A stretch of 64,000 nucleotides of DNA from Romanomermis culicivorax (Eukaryota > Nematoda > Enoplea > Mermithida > Mermithidae): positions 186,001 through 250,000 of the forward strand of contig CAWUHX010000122.1 of NCBI GenBank assembly GCA_963922205.1. Direction: 5' to 3'. Below are positions 19,381-31,444 of this stretch, one piece after another. The notes under the pieces were generated by a model. That model had not been told where the DNA came from, made no database searches, and saw only the letters and a list, made by a program, of their open reading frames with translations. The position numbers were made by a program, and so were the translations under genes. Position 1 is the stretch's first letter; every line of letters begins with the position of its first letter.

Positions 19381-19620
19381 TACAGTCTGTTTTTCTTGAA
19401 ATGCTTCTGAATTATAAAAGAAGAAAGCAAATACTATGTTAGATGTTCACATTTGTTTGCTGAACCATTCGTCACGTGATATTAAAAGTTGTGAGCTTAT
19501 TCAATGAACCTTCAACAATTTGTCAAATAAAAAATCTTGCTTTAAAAGGTGCCTCTATGACGATATAGTTGATTTTTGTTTTTTTCTGTTCAGAGAATCA
19601 TTTTATAGAAAAACGAGTGT
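19381..19620. mobile_element. M1 MITE, copy 2
   Basis: The left end TACAGTCTGTTTTTCTTGAAATGCTTCTGAAT and the right end ATCATTTTATAGAAAAACGAGTGTG are diverged M1 terminal repeats. The interior keeps CTCTATG-ACGAT and TTGATTTTTGTTTTTTTCTG. Confidence 0.5.
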
Positions 19621-19624
19621 GTAC

Positions 19625-21830
19625 TTCCGACGTTATTCGAAAAAACTTTGGTCTCATTTTTTCGTGAGAGGTCGACTACATGAACAGCAAAACATTACGA
19701 GAACTTACCCAATACACTCTACCACCCTGAGTTTGTGCCTCAATTCGTGCTCTATTTTTTCAAATTTAATGTAATGCAGGACAGTTGCGACCATTTACTC
19801 TCACAGTCATCTTATTGCGTTCGTTGTTTGAACCACATCACTGGACGGAAGTCTGTTGAGGTCACTGAAGTGTGCCCTAGAACTTGTTGTAGAAAGACTC
19901 CAGTTTGAATTTAAAAAAAGTATATGTGCCTTCCATGTTCATTCACGATACGAAGCTAATATCGAAAATGTTGCGCGATATATAAATGAAAAAAAAGTGG
20001 TGAAATCAATGGAAAACATTTAGTCAAGGCTGTTGCTAACAATCATGGTTTGAATGACGTAAAAACTATAACCCGAATGCATTATCCTAATATATTAATA
20101 AATAATTCAAGTCAGAGTTCGCCATTGATCGACTATTTTGATATTTCATAGTTAAGCTTCAGTTGGATTTACAGTTTTTTTATTAATAACCTTTTTTGGG
20201 CTCAAAATAATTAGCATGAGTCTAGAAATGACAAATGTGTTGTTAGTAAATTTCATTCAAGTTTTTTGATACTTCGGCATATCGTTCAGATTCAGTCACT
20301 ATAATGCTTATAGGATCTAATTTCAAGTACACGAGTGACGAAAATTGCGCAGCTACAATTTTTGGGTACGGTAATTCACGTTGGGTTCTGTCATTGTGGA
20401 ATGACCGATTTGTCAATCTAACTTTATTCCTTCATAATTTTTGACCTCTGGCAGTTCCAAATTATGACCTAATTTCAGGAAAGCTGACATTCCGAACCGA
20501 ATGGAATGAAAAAGTACATCGAATGGACAAAAAAATTTCTGATTGGATTGGAATCTGAGTCCATTAGGATCTAATTCCTACAAATCTCTGGTTCATGAAA
20601 TCATCAAGTTGAAACCTAAACCATCAAAAATCAGAATAATTTTTTTTGATGCTCAATTTTAGACACAGAAAAATTACTAATTTTCAGATACACGATGTAG
20701 TGTCTCAGGGTTTAGTCATTCATTCCAAGATCTCAAAAATAAGTCAATTATCTATTTGCACCCTGACAAAGGTTGTGACTATAGTGCCAACCAGAACATC
20801 GCTTCAATGATGGGCCTTGTCGATGATGCGGTTTAAAGATACGCAACTAGCAATTGTGTTTAGGGTGAATCAAGCGTCATATTTCATCAGGAGCACCGTC
20901 AAACTGTTGAATTCTTCACTTTTCAAGTTGACGTAGAAAACTATAAAAAGAATAGTTCTTGTGATTTTCGAGAATGTAGTATTGTACAACAGTATTCTTC
21001 TGGGAAAAAAATCAGCAGCGTTAACAACTCAATTTAAGCAAATTTACGCACCCGGTCGGGAGACCCTGATCTATAACTATCTACTTCTGTAACGCGCACT
21101 TATTCAACAGTTTTTCGCCTAACCTATACTTGCTGTTTGAAATTTGAAATATTATTCGAGCTTTAAAATAATAGTACGTCGCAGCAGTCAATCAAATTTC
21201 AACCACACTTTAGGCGTTTGTAGCCCCATCAAAAATACAACATTTTAAATCAGTTTTTGAAGATATTTCTGATTTATGGATTAACATCCAATTTGTTGGG
21301 TGAGCTCTTGTTCGCCTTGAAAAGCCGGTATTACGGTGAGGTGAAAAACTTGTCTGGGTGCAGTCAAACCCCAACCCTTGTACGTTTAAAACCGCAAAGA
21401 CCCTCTAATGGTACTATCTAAGTTTGATGGCAACATGCAAACGACACCAGTTAGGAAATTCTAAGGCACGCCAAACTGATTTTCACCCTGCCTACTATAG
21501 CCTCTTAACTGTTTTGTTGATATGTTGGATCGCAGATGCAGCAAAACAGTTATAAAAAGTTTCATTTTGAAAAAATACTAAGCTTATTACTGTAATCTAT
21601 GAGGACAGCTTTCACTCCATCAGCGACAAACCTACCGATAAATTTCTCTTCAATAATCTAGTCAAATGTACTAAGGTGTTGACACAGTTCTATCCAAACC
21701 AAAAAAGGGTGGGCATGATGAAGGGCAAGCATGATGCTCTAATTTTAGCTTCCTCTTCGTCAAATTATTTTTAAATTTGGTGCATGGTGATCAGAGGATA
21801 TGTGAAATTCACAACTGTTTCCAAGTCGTG
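19625..21830. other. AT-rich region without recognisable genes
   Basis: No exon-like frames with splice signals, TIRs or tandem arrays stand out. A short match, GATACGCAACTAGCAATTGTG (20837), recurs near 16516 (GATACGCAAGTAGCAATTGTG), which points to an old dispersed repeat. Confidence 0.4.
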
Positions 21831-22051
21831 TAAATATTAACACGAGTCGTAAAATTACATTAGGTTTTGGAAGCTTTTGTGTTTTTACTTTACTGAAGCT
21901 TTACTTTACTTAAACTCATAAATAAACCTCGACATCAAAACAAATCTCTGGGACTAGGATCGAGTGGAAATCGAAAGGGTCTCTTAGGTAAAACCCGACT
22001 CAAAAACTAAGTTTCCCAATTGGACAAAAGTCACCTGTCATTCCATCTCTG

Positions 22052-22334
22052 GTGATAAGAAGAGGAGATGGCTCGAAAAGGCTGTTCCGAAGAAATAATT
22101 CTGATGCATTCAAACAAATAATTCAATGGTTCATCTTTCAATTTGTCTTATTGAATAGTTTTTCACATATTTTCAAATCATTTGTGCAAAAGCGCCTGAT
22201 TTCTGAACTTCATTTCTCGGACGTAAAGTGTAACAAGATTATCGAATCAAATCTTGGAAGGTTGAACTATACGATTGCTGATATCGTCACAAATGAAGAT
22301 TTTATTCATTTTCATTTTCCGACAGTGATCAGGT
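22052..22334 (+). CDS. Candidate exon in duplicate B
   Basis: The open frame ends at a consensus donor (GATCAG|GTAATT). It encodes a basic stretch (MIRRGDGSKRLFRRNN), a hydrophobic stretch (FIFQFVLLNSFSHIF) and CNKIIESNLGRLNYTIADIV. The homologous sequence in copy A (about 1890-2160) is broken by indels. No family is recognised; it may be an exon of a gene whose other parts are lost, or chance. Confidence 0.25.
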
Positions 22335-22539
22335 AATTATTTGCTGAAAATATTGTGAGCTATTCCGCGATAAAACTGGGCAACAACGTGTCAAGGGACA
22401 GCCTAAGGCTCAAAAATTGAACTTTTAATTTATTGGTTTACTGTATTTATTACCGTTTTTTATTCTTCTCAACAACCATTTGATTAATAATTCAGAAGTT
22501 ATGGAAGTTTTTGCATTACCCAGTCACTTTGTCGAATTT

Positions 22540-22785
22540 TCAAGGACTGACTATTTCCAAGAAAACATGGCTGAGAATTGAAATTGGTGTAATGATAAAC
22601 AAAGACAGAATTTCAAAAATTAAAAACAGATAAGCTGCCACTGATTCAAAAGCACTCTTGTCAATCATCATCACTGCAGTCATGATCATGCTTATTTGAC
22701 CGATCATACAAGAAGAATTGTTGCATGAATTAACTGCATCTAATCCAGAAACCCTGCCGATGTTTCCTTTTGCTATCAGTTTCAA
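22540..22785 (-). CDS. Candidate exon of a small membrane protein, copy B
   Basis: Counterpart of 2749-2994. The 81-codon frame, the hydrophobic segment AAYLFLIFEILSLFIITPIS and the AG before GGTTTCTGGATTAGATGC are conserved. It lies on the strand opposite to the promoter-like module P3 at 23040-23131. Confidence 0.3.
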   Translation of the reverse strand: MKLIAKGNIGRVSGLDAVNSCNNSSCMIGQISMIMTAVMMIDKSAFESVAAYLFLIFEILSLFIITPISILSHVFLEIVSP

Positions 22786-23039
22786 AATCTTTTCTTTCCC
22801 TCAATTTCTCTTTTTGATTTTGGTATACCAAACGTTCAAAATTCATGCCATGTATTTACTCATAATAAAATTCAACCTACGGTATTCAGCGAAAAAAGTG
22901 AGTAGGACTACTTACTTATCCTCGGTATGAAAAGGCATTAGATAGCAGATGTAGTACCCACCCTATTCCAAGGTCGACTGTAATTTTGATTACGTTGTTT
23001 AAGTAGATAGGTGTTGACCAAGAAGGCAACAGTCGGTCG

Positions 23040-23131
23040 AAGTTACACAAACGAACAATGACCATATGGTCCGAAAACCAATCAAATTACAGGCAGCCAT
23101 GACACTTACCACGCCACAAGTGGTACAAAAG
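23040..23131 (+). promoter_or_regulatory. CCAAT/TATA promoter-like module, copy P3 (TATA decayed)
   Basis: CCAAT at 23078-23082, 10 bp, CCATGACACTTACCACGCC (to 23115), 8 bp, then TACAAAAG in the place of TATATAAG. Conserved spacing with a mutated TATA box suggests a dead promoter. Confidence 0.45.
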
Positions 23132-23282
23132 TGGCAGGTTTCGTAAAAACGTCTCATCCTGTTTAATCCGTTAAAAACCAGTATAGCAGCCTGCTACATA
23201 ACATACCTTTATTCATGGTCTGAGTGTATTGTTTTTTAATGTATGACTAGTAGCATTAGTGAATAAAATGATCATTCATTCT

Positions 23283-26200
23283 GATCAACATTTTTTTCTG
23301 GGCGTCCGTTCCTTCGCACCAGAATTCCACGCTTAGTTTTCTATAGAAAAAATTTACATACACCTATATTCACCGCGTAGTTTTATTTGGCTGTAACTTC
23401 CGGCCATGGGCGAACCGCCAGCAGAATTATTTTCAGCAACAATTCCAAGCTCGCTGAATGGTATGAAACCGATATGGGCAGAAGAAACCGAACAAGAACA
23501 ACTTGAAGAGCAAAGAAGCCGCCAAGATGATCACAATTGATTATTGATTGATCTGGACGATGATGAAGATGGTCCGAGCGATGAAGAAATTTTGACCCAG
23601 TCAGAAGCAGCCAAAATATGGAACCGATCGGCACTTTTATTGACCAGGACAAAGCAATGGCTCAATGGGAAACCATGACACGATGTCATTATATCGCTCA
23701 ATAATGAAAATAGCAGGGACATTAAACCGGAATTTGTTATTTCGAAATTTAATTTTTATCAAATTATTTTTAGTTGCCCTGATCAAAGAGACAAGGCAGT
23801 GGAGTTCAAATTAACAACATTCAACAAAACGACAAATTTGGAGATGCCACACCCCAAGACCAATGCCAGGGTAAGGACCCTACATATAAGCAATGTTCCA
23901 ATCACCATCCCTCATGAAGAAATTAAAAAATGGCTACAAGATAATGTTAAAACCATCAAGTTCATTTCAGATTTCAAATGGGTGGAAGTTGAGGATACTG
24001 GAATCAAGACTGGGGTTGGCTCCATTGTGGTCGATCCATCAAAAATTTTAATTTCCAGGTTTCGCCTGGTACCCCTAGCGTGCAGACCCAAGTAAAAGTA
24101 AAAATCTGGCATCAAGGTATGCCACAATGGTGTCGGAAATGTATGGCTCCAGGTCATATGGCTGTGGAATTCAATATAGTGGACAATCAACCTCCAGGAG
24201 GGTCATACGCTGCAGCCCTAATAGCTAGACCAGGTTCAAAAGAGCCAAGATCCGGAGGGGCGCCAGTTGAAATGGTTATGACTCGCTTGGTGGGCGCTGA
24301 AGATCAGGAGCCAGGTCCGAAAAATCCTGACACAGGTAATACCAGAAAATCAACTGTGGAGCTAACCTAAGGTCGTGGATCAATAGAAGAAAGAGTAAAA
24401 GAACCCCCAAAAATAATTATTTTTCTAACCTATAAACATTTTCTCTCCAATCATTTTCCTACCAATTTTGTTGCAGATAAAGTGGCTTACAAGTCCACAG
24501 AACATTATTCATTCCATCAAAAGCCATGGCAATGGGAGATAAAGAAGCAGCTCAAATTATTTCGAATGCCCCAAATGCAGTCGAAGCCAAAAAAATGGGT
24601 GGAAAATTACCTTGGGATTTTACAAAATTGGGAACCTGGCACAATTTCGCCTACAGTGCTTTCTACAAGGCCAAAGGGTACAAATACGAACAAGACTCCA
24701 ACCTGAGGAGCCAGTTTTTCAACACTGCCCCTGCCTTATTGGTAGAAGCAAACCCTTGCGATTTATATTGGGGATGTGGACTCAAAAGAGACTGTCCATC
24801 CATAAATGACCTCAGGAGTTATCCAGGTAAGAATGTCTTTGGTGAACTTTTAACCAAATCGAGGGGAGAAATGATGGAGCACTTCAAACATGAAGTTGGC
24901 TCTATAGAGTCATCCCAGAGGAGAAATAGCCTGAAAAGACCAAATGACTCTACTTCCTCAAGGGACCACAAAAGGTCAGCTTAAGTAGGATTAACAGCTA
25001 GGAGGAAAGATGACCAGTAATTCATTGAGTTTTCTTACTTTTAATGTACAAAATTTGAGAGACAAACCTATGAAAACAGTGCTTCTTTTCGAAAAATGCA
25101 AAAATTTTGACCTTATTTTACTGCAAGAGACACATTTCACAATGAAAAGTAAAAAAAAATATTTCAGACAAGTTTTTGAACAAAATTTCGAGATCATAGA
25201 ATCACTCGGAAAAGATAAGCAATGTGCAGGGATATGTATATGTTTCAACAGGCAGGCAAGGTTAAAGTTCAAAAGACTCGTTTTTGAAATAAGTGGAAAA
25301 GTTTTATGCTGCGCTGCAGAGATTGAAGAAAAAATTTTTCTTATAATTTGCCTTTATTTCCCGGCAAAAGCACAAAAAAGAGACAAGTTTATTGATTTAC
25401 TTTTCGACAAAATGTGTGATAATTCAAGTTTTTTGACGAGGCCATAGTGTTAGGAGATTTCAATTTTGTAGAAGACAAAAAACTCGACAGGTCATTAGTA
25501 ACAAATGGCATATAAATAGGTAAAGAAAACTTTGACAAAATAAAATATCGGCTGGATGTAGTAGACAGTTATAGAGATAATCTTAAAGAGAAAATGGAGT
25601 TTTCCTTTTGTAGCAAAGCACACAAAACAGTCCAGAATAGATAGAATATACGTGACAAAAAATTTATCAGCAAACACGGAAAAATGGATTTTCGATGACT
25701 GGACCACTAGTGACCATGAAACGTACTCAATCTCTATTAAACTTAGTTTCTTAAAGATAAATATTGGTAAGTCCTTATGGAAATAAAATAGTGCGAAAAT
25801 GACGGAAAACAAGGAAATAATAGCAGAAAAACTAAAAAAATGGACAAATTGAAAAAAGAAAACTCTCTGCAAGAATGGGATGAAATAAAGAAAAAAACCA
25901 AACATTATTGTGTTGGCATACAGAAAAAAGAAGCCTACATTCGAAAAACTAAAAAAGAAAGCATATAGAAGGAAATGAGCAGGGTAAAAGAGCAACTACA
26001 ATACTATCCAAGGAGTGAAGAGCTGAAAGAAAGGTTGCAGCAATCAAAAAGAGATTTAGGAAAACTAGAAAATTATGAAATAGAGCAAAGATTGAACACC
26101 GCACATTATAAAGAAATGATTACAGAGTGGTACAGTATAGCCACAGCTAAAATGATACCAAAAAGGTCAGCTGAAAACAGAATAATTTACTCAATCAAAA

Positions 26201-27162
26201 ATGAAAAAGCCGAAAAAATAGAAGGTCAAGAAACATTAGCAGAAGTTCCGTCGCTGTGCAGCAAGAAATTCACATCCGGGACCATAGAAGAAGTCAGCAT
26301 ACAAGAATTTTTACAAGAAGAACCGTACAACAGGGTTTCTGAAAATCAAAATCTACAGTTAGATGAGGAAATAACAGATGAAGAAGTAAAAGCTGCGATA
26401 AATAGTTTCAACAAGAACAAATCCCCAGGAATTGATGGACTGCCTATCGAATTTTACTGAGAACATAGTGAAATTTTGATTCCAAAACTCACAAGATTGT
26501 ACAATGATATGCAAGAGGAGAAATGACCTACTCAATGTATCATAGAGTCATTTCTCAAATATACAAGGGTGATGGTGAAAAAGACCTACTAAATAATTGG
26601 AGACCACTCACAATGCTCAATGCAGACTACAAAATATTGGCAAAAATATTACTTAACAGTATAAAAGACATAATGCCTAAAATAGTACATCCGGATCAAA
26701 ATTGTGCAGTAAAAGGCAGAGACACAAGAGACAGAATACCAAAATTCTATAATGCAATAAATTACTGTAATGACAATGAAACTGACGGAATACTCTTGTC
26801 TGTAGATCATATGAGTGCTTTCGACATAATAGAATGGCCATTTGTGTTTAGGGCATTAAAATACTTTAATTTTTGTGAAACTTTCACAAACTGGATAAAA
26901 ATCATATACAAAAAAGGACATGCACGATCGACAGTCCAGGTAAATGGGCATCTGGCCGCACCTTTTGAGGTCACCAGGGATATTAGACAAGAATGCCCTC
27001 TTTCCGCACTTTTGTATGTGATTGCTTCCGAACTAGTAACAAACTACATAAGAAATATGAAAGGAGTGATCGACTTAACTATTGGACGAGAAGAGTACAA
27101 ATTTTCAAATTATGCTGATGACACGAATTTTCTGGTGTCCCATTTCCAGTCCTTAGACATTT
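23283..27162 (+). pseudogene. LINE copy 3 (5' UTR, ORF1 with NADAR, ORF2 to RT; 3'-truncated)
   Basis: The copy begins near TTTCTGGGCGTCCGTT, and the ORF1 ATG at 23406 matches the intact element. ORF1 is broken (for example a stop in DDHN*L near 23537 and a frameshift at the NADAR start), yet the knuckle WCRKCMAPGHMAVEF (last Cys lost) and NADAR (STEHYSFHQK; 24526-24984 open; NPCDLYWGCGL) are readable. ORF2 starts at 25010, with LQETHF, GDFNF, PGIDGLPIEFY, SVDHMSAFD and NYADDTNF across several frames. Homology stops at TTCCAGTCCTTAGAC (about 27162), just after the YADD motif, so about 1.3 kb of ORF2 and the 3' UTR are absent. Confidence 0.9.
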
Positions 27163-27409
27163 GGGAAAATGGGCTACAGAAATAATAGTCAAAATCATCG
27201 GGCAAGCTAGAAAAGGAAACAAATGAAAACAGACAAATAGACAACGGTAAAAGATTAACAAAGACAGAATGAAGGTGAATTTTCCCTTTCACAATGTATA
27301 TTTTTTACTACATTTTTCTATCTTGCTATCGTTTTATTCTCTTTTTTCTCTATTTTACAAATTTATTGGTAATACTAGTGTTTTGTTTCATAGAAGTGTG
27401 TTTTTTACG

Positions 27410-28990
27410 AGTTACTACTGGTAAATACTACCAGTTTTTCAATGGTACAACATATAACTTGTATGTCGTCCACTAGTGTTGGTTACATGAAAAACTAATA
27501 AAATACCACCAGTGTCGACAGGTATGTTGAAGAAACGATTTTTTGTACCAGTCACTTTAGTCTTGTAAATTGAAAATTTGACATTATGTAGTGTTTTGCC
27601 TATGGATAGTAGGAAGTTTTGATGTCTGGGTTCGGGGTGAGCAGGCTACTCCATGACCTATGCCCGTCTAAAATCTGAGTTAGAACGGTGTTTTTATTTA
27701 GGAGTGCGAAAAAATATGAGGCACCGAAAACAATTACAACTGAATAACAGGGCCACAAGTGGACGAGAATAAAAACAATGAACCTATACACGAACAACTA
27801 GAAAAAACAATTGTGCAAAACATATTAAAAAACATGCAAAGACGACATATTAAGGGAACCAAAAGACGCTTTGGAACAAACAGAACGTGATGACATGGAA
27901 AAATAAAAACGAGCTAAAAGTTAGCCAGCTCGAATGAACTATGATAATGAGGGAACTTTACCCAGTATTTTACTTTATTTAAGGCGGAGCTTTCAATCGA
28001 GCTAAGAGTTGGCCAATCGGATGATACATACGCTAGTTAAGTCGAGGCATTTGAAGTAGAATAGGACATTTACTGCAATGTGAAATGATAGAAATCAAGC
28101 TTTATCACCAGAAAAACAATTATTACTGGTCATTTGCTATCTTGCAACAGTTGGATACAAAAAGTTTGTAGGTGATGCTCATGATTGTTCAAAAGCAACT
28201 GTTTTAGATGCTGTTCACTGCGTTGTGGATTGCATCAATTTGCATTACTTCGAAAGTGATAATTCTTTGGCCATATAATATTGCTGACGTTACGCACCAT
28301 TTTTATGGGAAAGGCAATACGCCGCATGTTATTGGTTGCATAGACAAAAGTCATGTGCCAATTAAAGCGCTCAGTCAAAATGAAGAACAATTTATTCACC
28401 ATCATGGAGAATATTCACTGAACTGCATGATGGTTTCACATAAAATTTTTATTTTTAAGTTCTGCTTCAGGCAAAGTTTGGGCTAACCAATCAAATGTTG
28501 GGGTTGAGAACTACTTAAAAACTAGTTTCTCAGTGAAATCAGTATATTTTATTATAAATGGTTATTATACTGTACAATAGTTAAAATAACAGGCTTCGTC
28601 TCCACTACCATACATTTCTTTTGTTTGTCCTGCCTGGTCAATGTTTCGGAAAACTTCGAGGATAAAATAAGTTTCGATTTATTGACTTCATTCAAAAATA
28701 GCAATTTTTGTTCGGTAGTAGACATAACTGTTACTTTCGTTAAAAAGTCAAAACACTGGAACCAATGTTATGAGGAAATAACACCTATATTAATCATTAG
28801 TATTACTAGTATTTACTACTGGTACTTACTCATAGCTGGTGAAACACTGACTTATAAGTCTGGTATTTACAACTTCAATTTACTAGTGGTTGCGCCAGTT
28901 TTTTCATATTATTTTATGAAACACTGGCTGGTAGGTAAAATATCAGTAAAATACTACTAGTATTTCACTTGCTCGACTAGTAGGCTTTAT
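27410..28990. mobile_element. Region with short ACTAGTA/TACCAG inverted units around a PIF/Harbinger relic
   Basis: Units such as ACTACTGGTAAATACTACCAG (27416) and AATAAAATACCACCAGTG (27497) recur inverted at 28795-28985 (ATTACTAGTATTTACTACTGG, TATTTTATGAAACACTGGCTGG, AAAATACTACTAGTATTTCAC). Between them lies a Harbinger-type transposase fragment. The outer borders could not be defined, so the extent is an estimate. Confidence 0.4.
28096..28486 (+). pseudogene. PIF/Harbinger transposase fragment (DDE_Tnp_4 type)
   Basis: The first frame reads LSPEKQLLLVICYLATVGYK..VGDAHDCSKATV, the N-terminal helical region of Harbinger transposases. After a stop and frameshift near 28270, the second frame (ORF from 28208) reads VIGCIDKSHVPIKALSQNEE...HHHGEYSLNCMMV, which is the family signature around the first catalytic Asp (GCID.SH.PIKAP...N). 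The rest of the DDE domain is missing. Non-functional. Confidence 0.8.
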
Positions 28991-29258
28991 GAAACCAATC
29001 CGAGTGACCAGTGGGATTTTCAAGGAATCTAGCAGCGAAGCTGAGGAAGAATTATGAAAGGATGACATCAGTCACTACAGTACCTTTCATTTGACTATAT
29101 TTTCGCCTTAACAAAGGCTGGCTGTGCTTTTGGGCAGTCAATCTTATCTTGTGCTTTTGTTGGAAAAGGATGAGGGTGTGTTGCACAGGTGAAGCATCAT
29201 GGAATGCATCAAATTCAAGATACATAAAAATAACCCCAGAACACATCTTACAGACGAC

Positions 29259-29673
29259 TGTAAGCTACTGTAGTCTACTAGCCTACTGTAAAGAGTTGTA
29301 TATATCATCTGGGGAAACAGTGAGAAGCCAGTTGTAACCAGTTGTTAGCAGTTGTTAGTTTGGTCCAGTTGTTGTTAGCTGTTAGCTTTTTCCTCGTTCA
29401 TATTTTGTTTGTTACTTGTTCTCATCATTCCCTTGTTGTGCCTTCTTATGCATTGTTACCCATTTATCGTCATGTCCAGAATCGTCTGTAGGAGTTCATT
29501 GTCAGTATTATTTGTTCGTCAACCAGTAAAAGTATTTGACAAGCTCCAACTGATGGTTTCACATCATCGTCTGAGGTCATCACTGTGTCCCCAGATAGTC
29601 CGATTCATAGCATTATTGCAGTTCCCGGTTATATCCTACACTTGGCTGTCTCATAGCTAGTCAGTGTGTAACA
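29259..29673 (+). repeat. Candidate LTR (solo or 5')
   Basis: The segment begins TGTAAGC and ends GTGTAACA, the TG...CA form of an LTR. It has a TATA-like GTTGTATATATC (about 29295) and internal CCAGTTGTTAG repeats. It is followed by AAATTGGCGAGGCAGG, a position and sequence (TTGGCG) resembling a Ty3/Gypsy primer-binding region. No second copy was found in the window, so this is weak evidence. Confidence 0.35.
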
Positions 29674-29843
29674 AAATTGGCGAGGCAGGCATAGATTTAG
29701 GCATATTTGGAAATTGTCAGTTCCTTCTGTGTTTTCCACCCCTGTTTTAACACATATTATCCCTTGTAAACCAGTAGGTTAAGTTTTTAATTGCAGCAAA
29801 AATTTATGTTGGGTATGCACTTACGGTAGCAGGCATCCTATCC

Positions 29844-30194
29844 ATGCAAATTGTGAAAATGGCGAGAAGGCGTCATTATGTGGGCATGACTGCCTTTATA
29901 AGGCAATATGTGATACGTTATGATGATTCTCTCATAATTTTATGTTTATCTTGTGCGAGCCGCCCCCTGTTTATTTGTTATTGTCCTTTTTCGCCAATAA
30001 AGTGGGACGGCCGATTGGTGTTTATTTATCGATTGTTTAGTGGCAATCGAGATTTATATTGGGCCACATATTTTTTCTACAGCAGTGTCTCACATCCCCC
30101 ACTTCTAAGAGAGCCATTGTGTAAGGTTTTCTGGAGTATTCTGGTAGTTTTTCAGGTGCAAGCTGTTGGATTCCAGTTGCTGGACAGCGACTGA
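29844..30194 (+). other. Open frame in possible LTR-element leader, unassigned
   Basis: A 116-codon open frame with hydrophobic stretches and no recognised domain. Its second half (30100-30270) has an inverted, diverged copy at 38610-38775, so it is more probably repeat than gene. Confidence 0.2.
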
Positions 30195-30270
30195 AGGTTG
30201 TGTTAGATCTGCTAAAGAACTGTTGCACTGTATCAGCTTTTACCAATAGGAAGCTCATTTGAGTGACCTA
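30100..30270. repeat. Dispersed repeat, copy inverted at 38610-38775
   Basis: The reverse complement (CAGTGCAACAGTTCTTTAGCAGA...CAACTGGAATCCAAC) aligns with 38655-38740 (CAGTACAACAGTCCTCTAGCAGAACAAAACACAATCTTCAGTCACAAATAAGTAACTGG). Confidence 0.55.
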
Positions 30271-30572
30271 TGGTAGCTAGTTTTGTACAAGCCAATAGAC
30301 TCTTAAATCATATTGCTGACATCCCCGGATTTTAGCAAAGACCTCTAACATAACATTTAGCTGAGGAAAACAAGGGGACTTTTCTCAAACAGATCAATTT
30401 CACTAGAGTGTTTTTGTCTGCCCATTGTCTTTACAACTCAGTGAAAGCTGACATCGAATCAGCCTAAGTTTTATATCACATGATCTTATCTATGTGCTGT
30501 ACACGAATCCAGTGGCAAAGCTTACATATCACACAACTTTAAGGCCTATTATTCCCTAGATCCTGTCAATTT

Positions 30573-30850
30573 TTTTCTTCAACATTTGACAGAAGCTGGT
30601 AGTAAAAGCTCATTCCACCGCCAAAGACATCCATTTTATTCCTGCTGACGTTAATCCAACAGAAGCTAGTACTAAAAGCTAATCTTAGTACTAAAAAATC
30701 ATCAGCGACTATTATCTTAATCTTATTTATATTTTACCCAGGTTTGTATTTACTCTAATTCCTGTTGATGTCAATCCAACAGAAGCTGGTGCTTCTTAGT
30801 ACTAAAGAGTCATCAGCGGCTACAATTTTAATCTTATTTCTATTTTTTAA
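30573..30850 (+). repeat. Tandem repeat, about 115-bp unit, 2-3 copies
   Basis: CCTGTTGATGTCAATCCAAC-AGAAGCTGGT... occurs at 30643 and 30761, with a shorter unit at 30585. Each is followed by CTTAGTACTAAAnAnTCATC and TCTTATTTnTATTTT. Confidence 0.6.
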
Positions 30851-31210
30851 TATTCAAGTTTACATTCACTTAATCTGTCTCAACTGACATAATTTCTAGT
30901 AGCTCATCCCGGCTTTCTAGTTTATACTTCTGTTGTCCAATCAACAAAAGAAATTCAACTGATTACACTATTTAATGTGAACCATCTCAGTTGCATCAAC
31001 ATTTTTCCCTCTGGAAAAGTGGAGCGCACATACTTTTTGAGAAACAAAACAAAAAGTTCATATTCTACATCGCAGAGAAGCTTACTGTAAAATTTTAAAA
31101 AAAATTTGCAAAATAGAAAGAAAGTAAAAAAAGCTAAAAAATTGAAAAAATCTTTCAAAATCCACCAATCCCATACTATTAAAAGTAACACTAAAACCAA
31201 TAATAACAAC

Positions 31211-31314
31211 ATGCCTGTCTTCCGTAATGCAGATCAAGCTCAATTAGACCAGATGGTACCAAACATCAAACAGGAAGTCATAAATTCCCTTCTTTGGCAA
31301 GTTCAGGAAGTTTA
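31211..31314 (+). other. Short open frame with gag-like start, tentative
   Basis: ATG at 31211 opens MPVFRNADQAQLDQMVPNIK... preceded by a lysine-rich open stretch from 31106. It lies about 1.5 kb after the candidate LTR. It closes after 34 codons and is followed by decayed sequence. A gag start is a guess from position only. Confidence 0.15.
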
Positions 31315-31444
31315 GTCAAGAGAGGTTCACTTTTACACGTGAATACAATTACCAACGGTCTTTTAGAATTAATGATCACTAATTCAGTTTTACTTTCAAT
31401 GCTCAACTGAATAAACTTCAACAACATTCTAGATTGACCGGCCT

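Larger units (their letters stand above)
21835..23170. repeat. Segmental duplicate B (pair of 1670-3370)
   Basis: Same orientation as copy A, with shared blocks from GTAAAATTACATTAGGTTTTGG to the promoter-like module. Copy B keeps a longer open frame at 22052-22334 that is disrupted in copy A, so B is the less decayed duplicate. Confidence 0.65.

Noticed and set aside
29844..30194. Membrane protein gene
   Set aside because: Half of the frame is a dispersed repeat (30100-30270) with an inverted copy where the frame is not kept.
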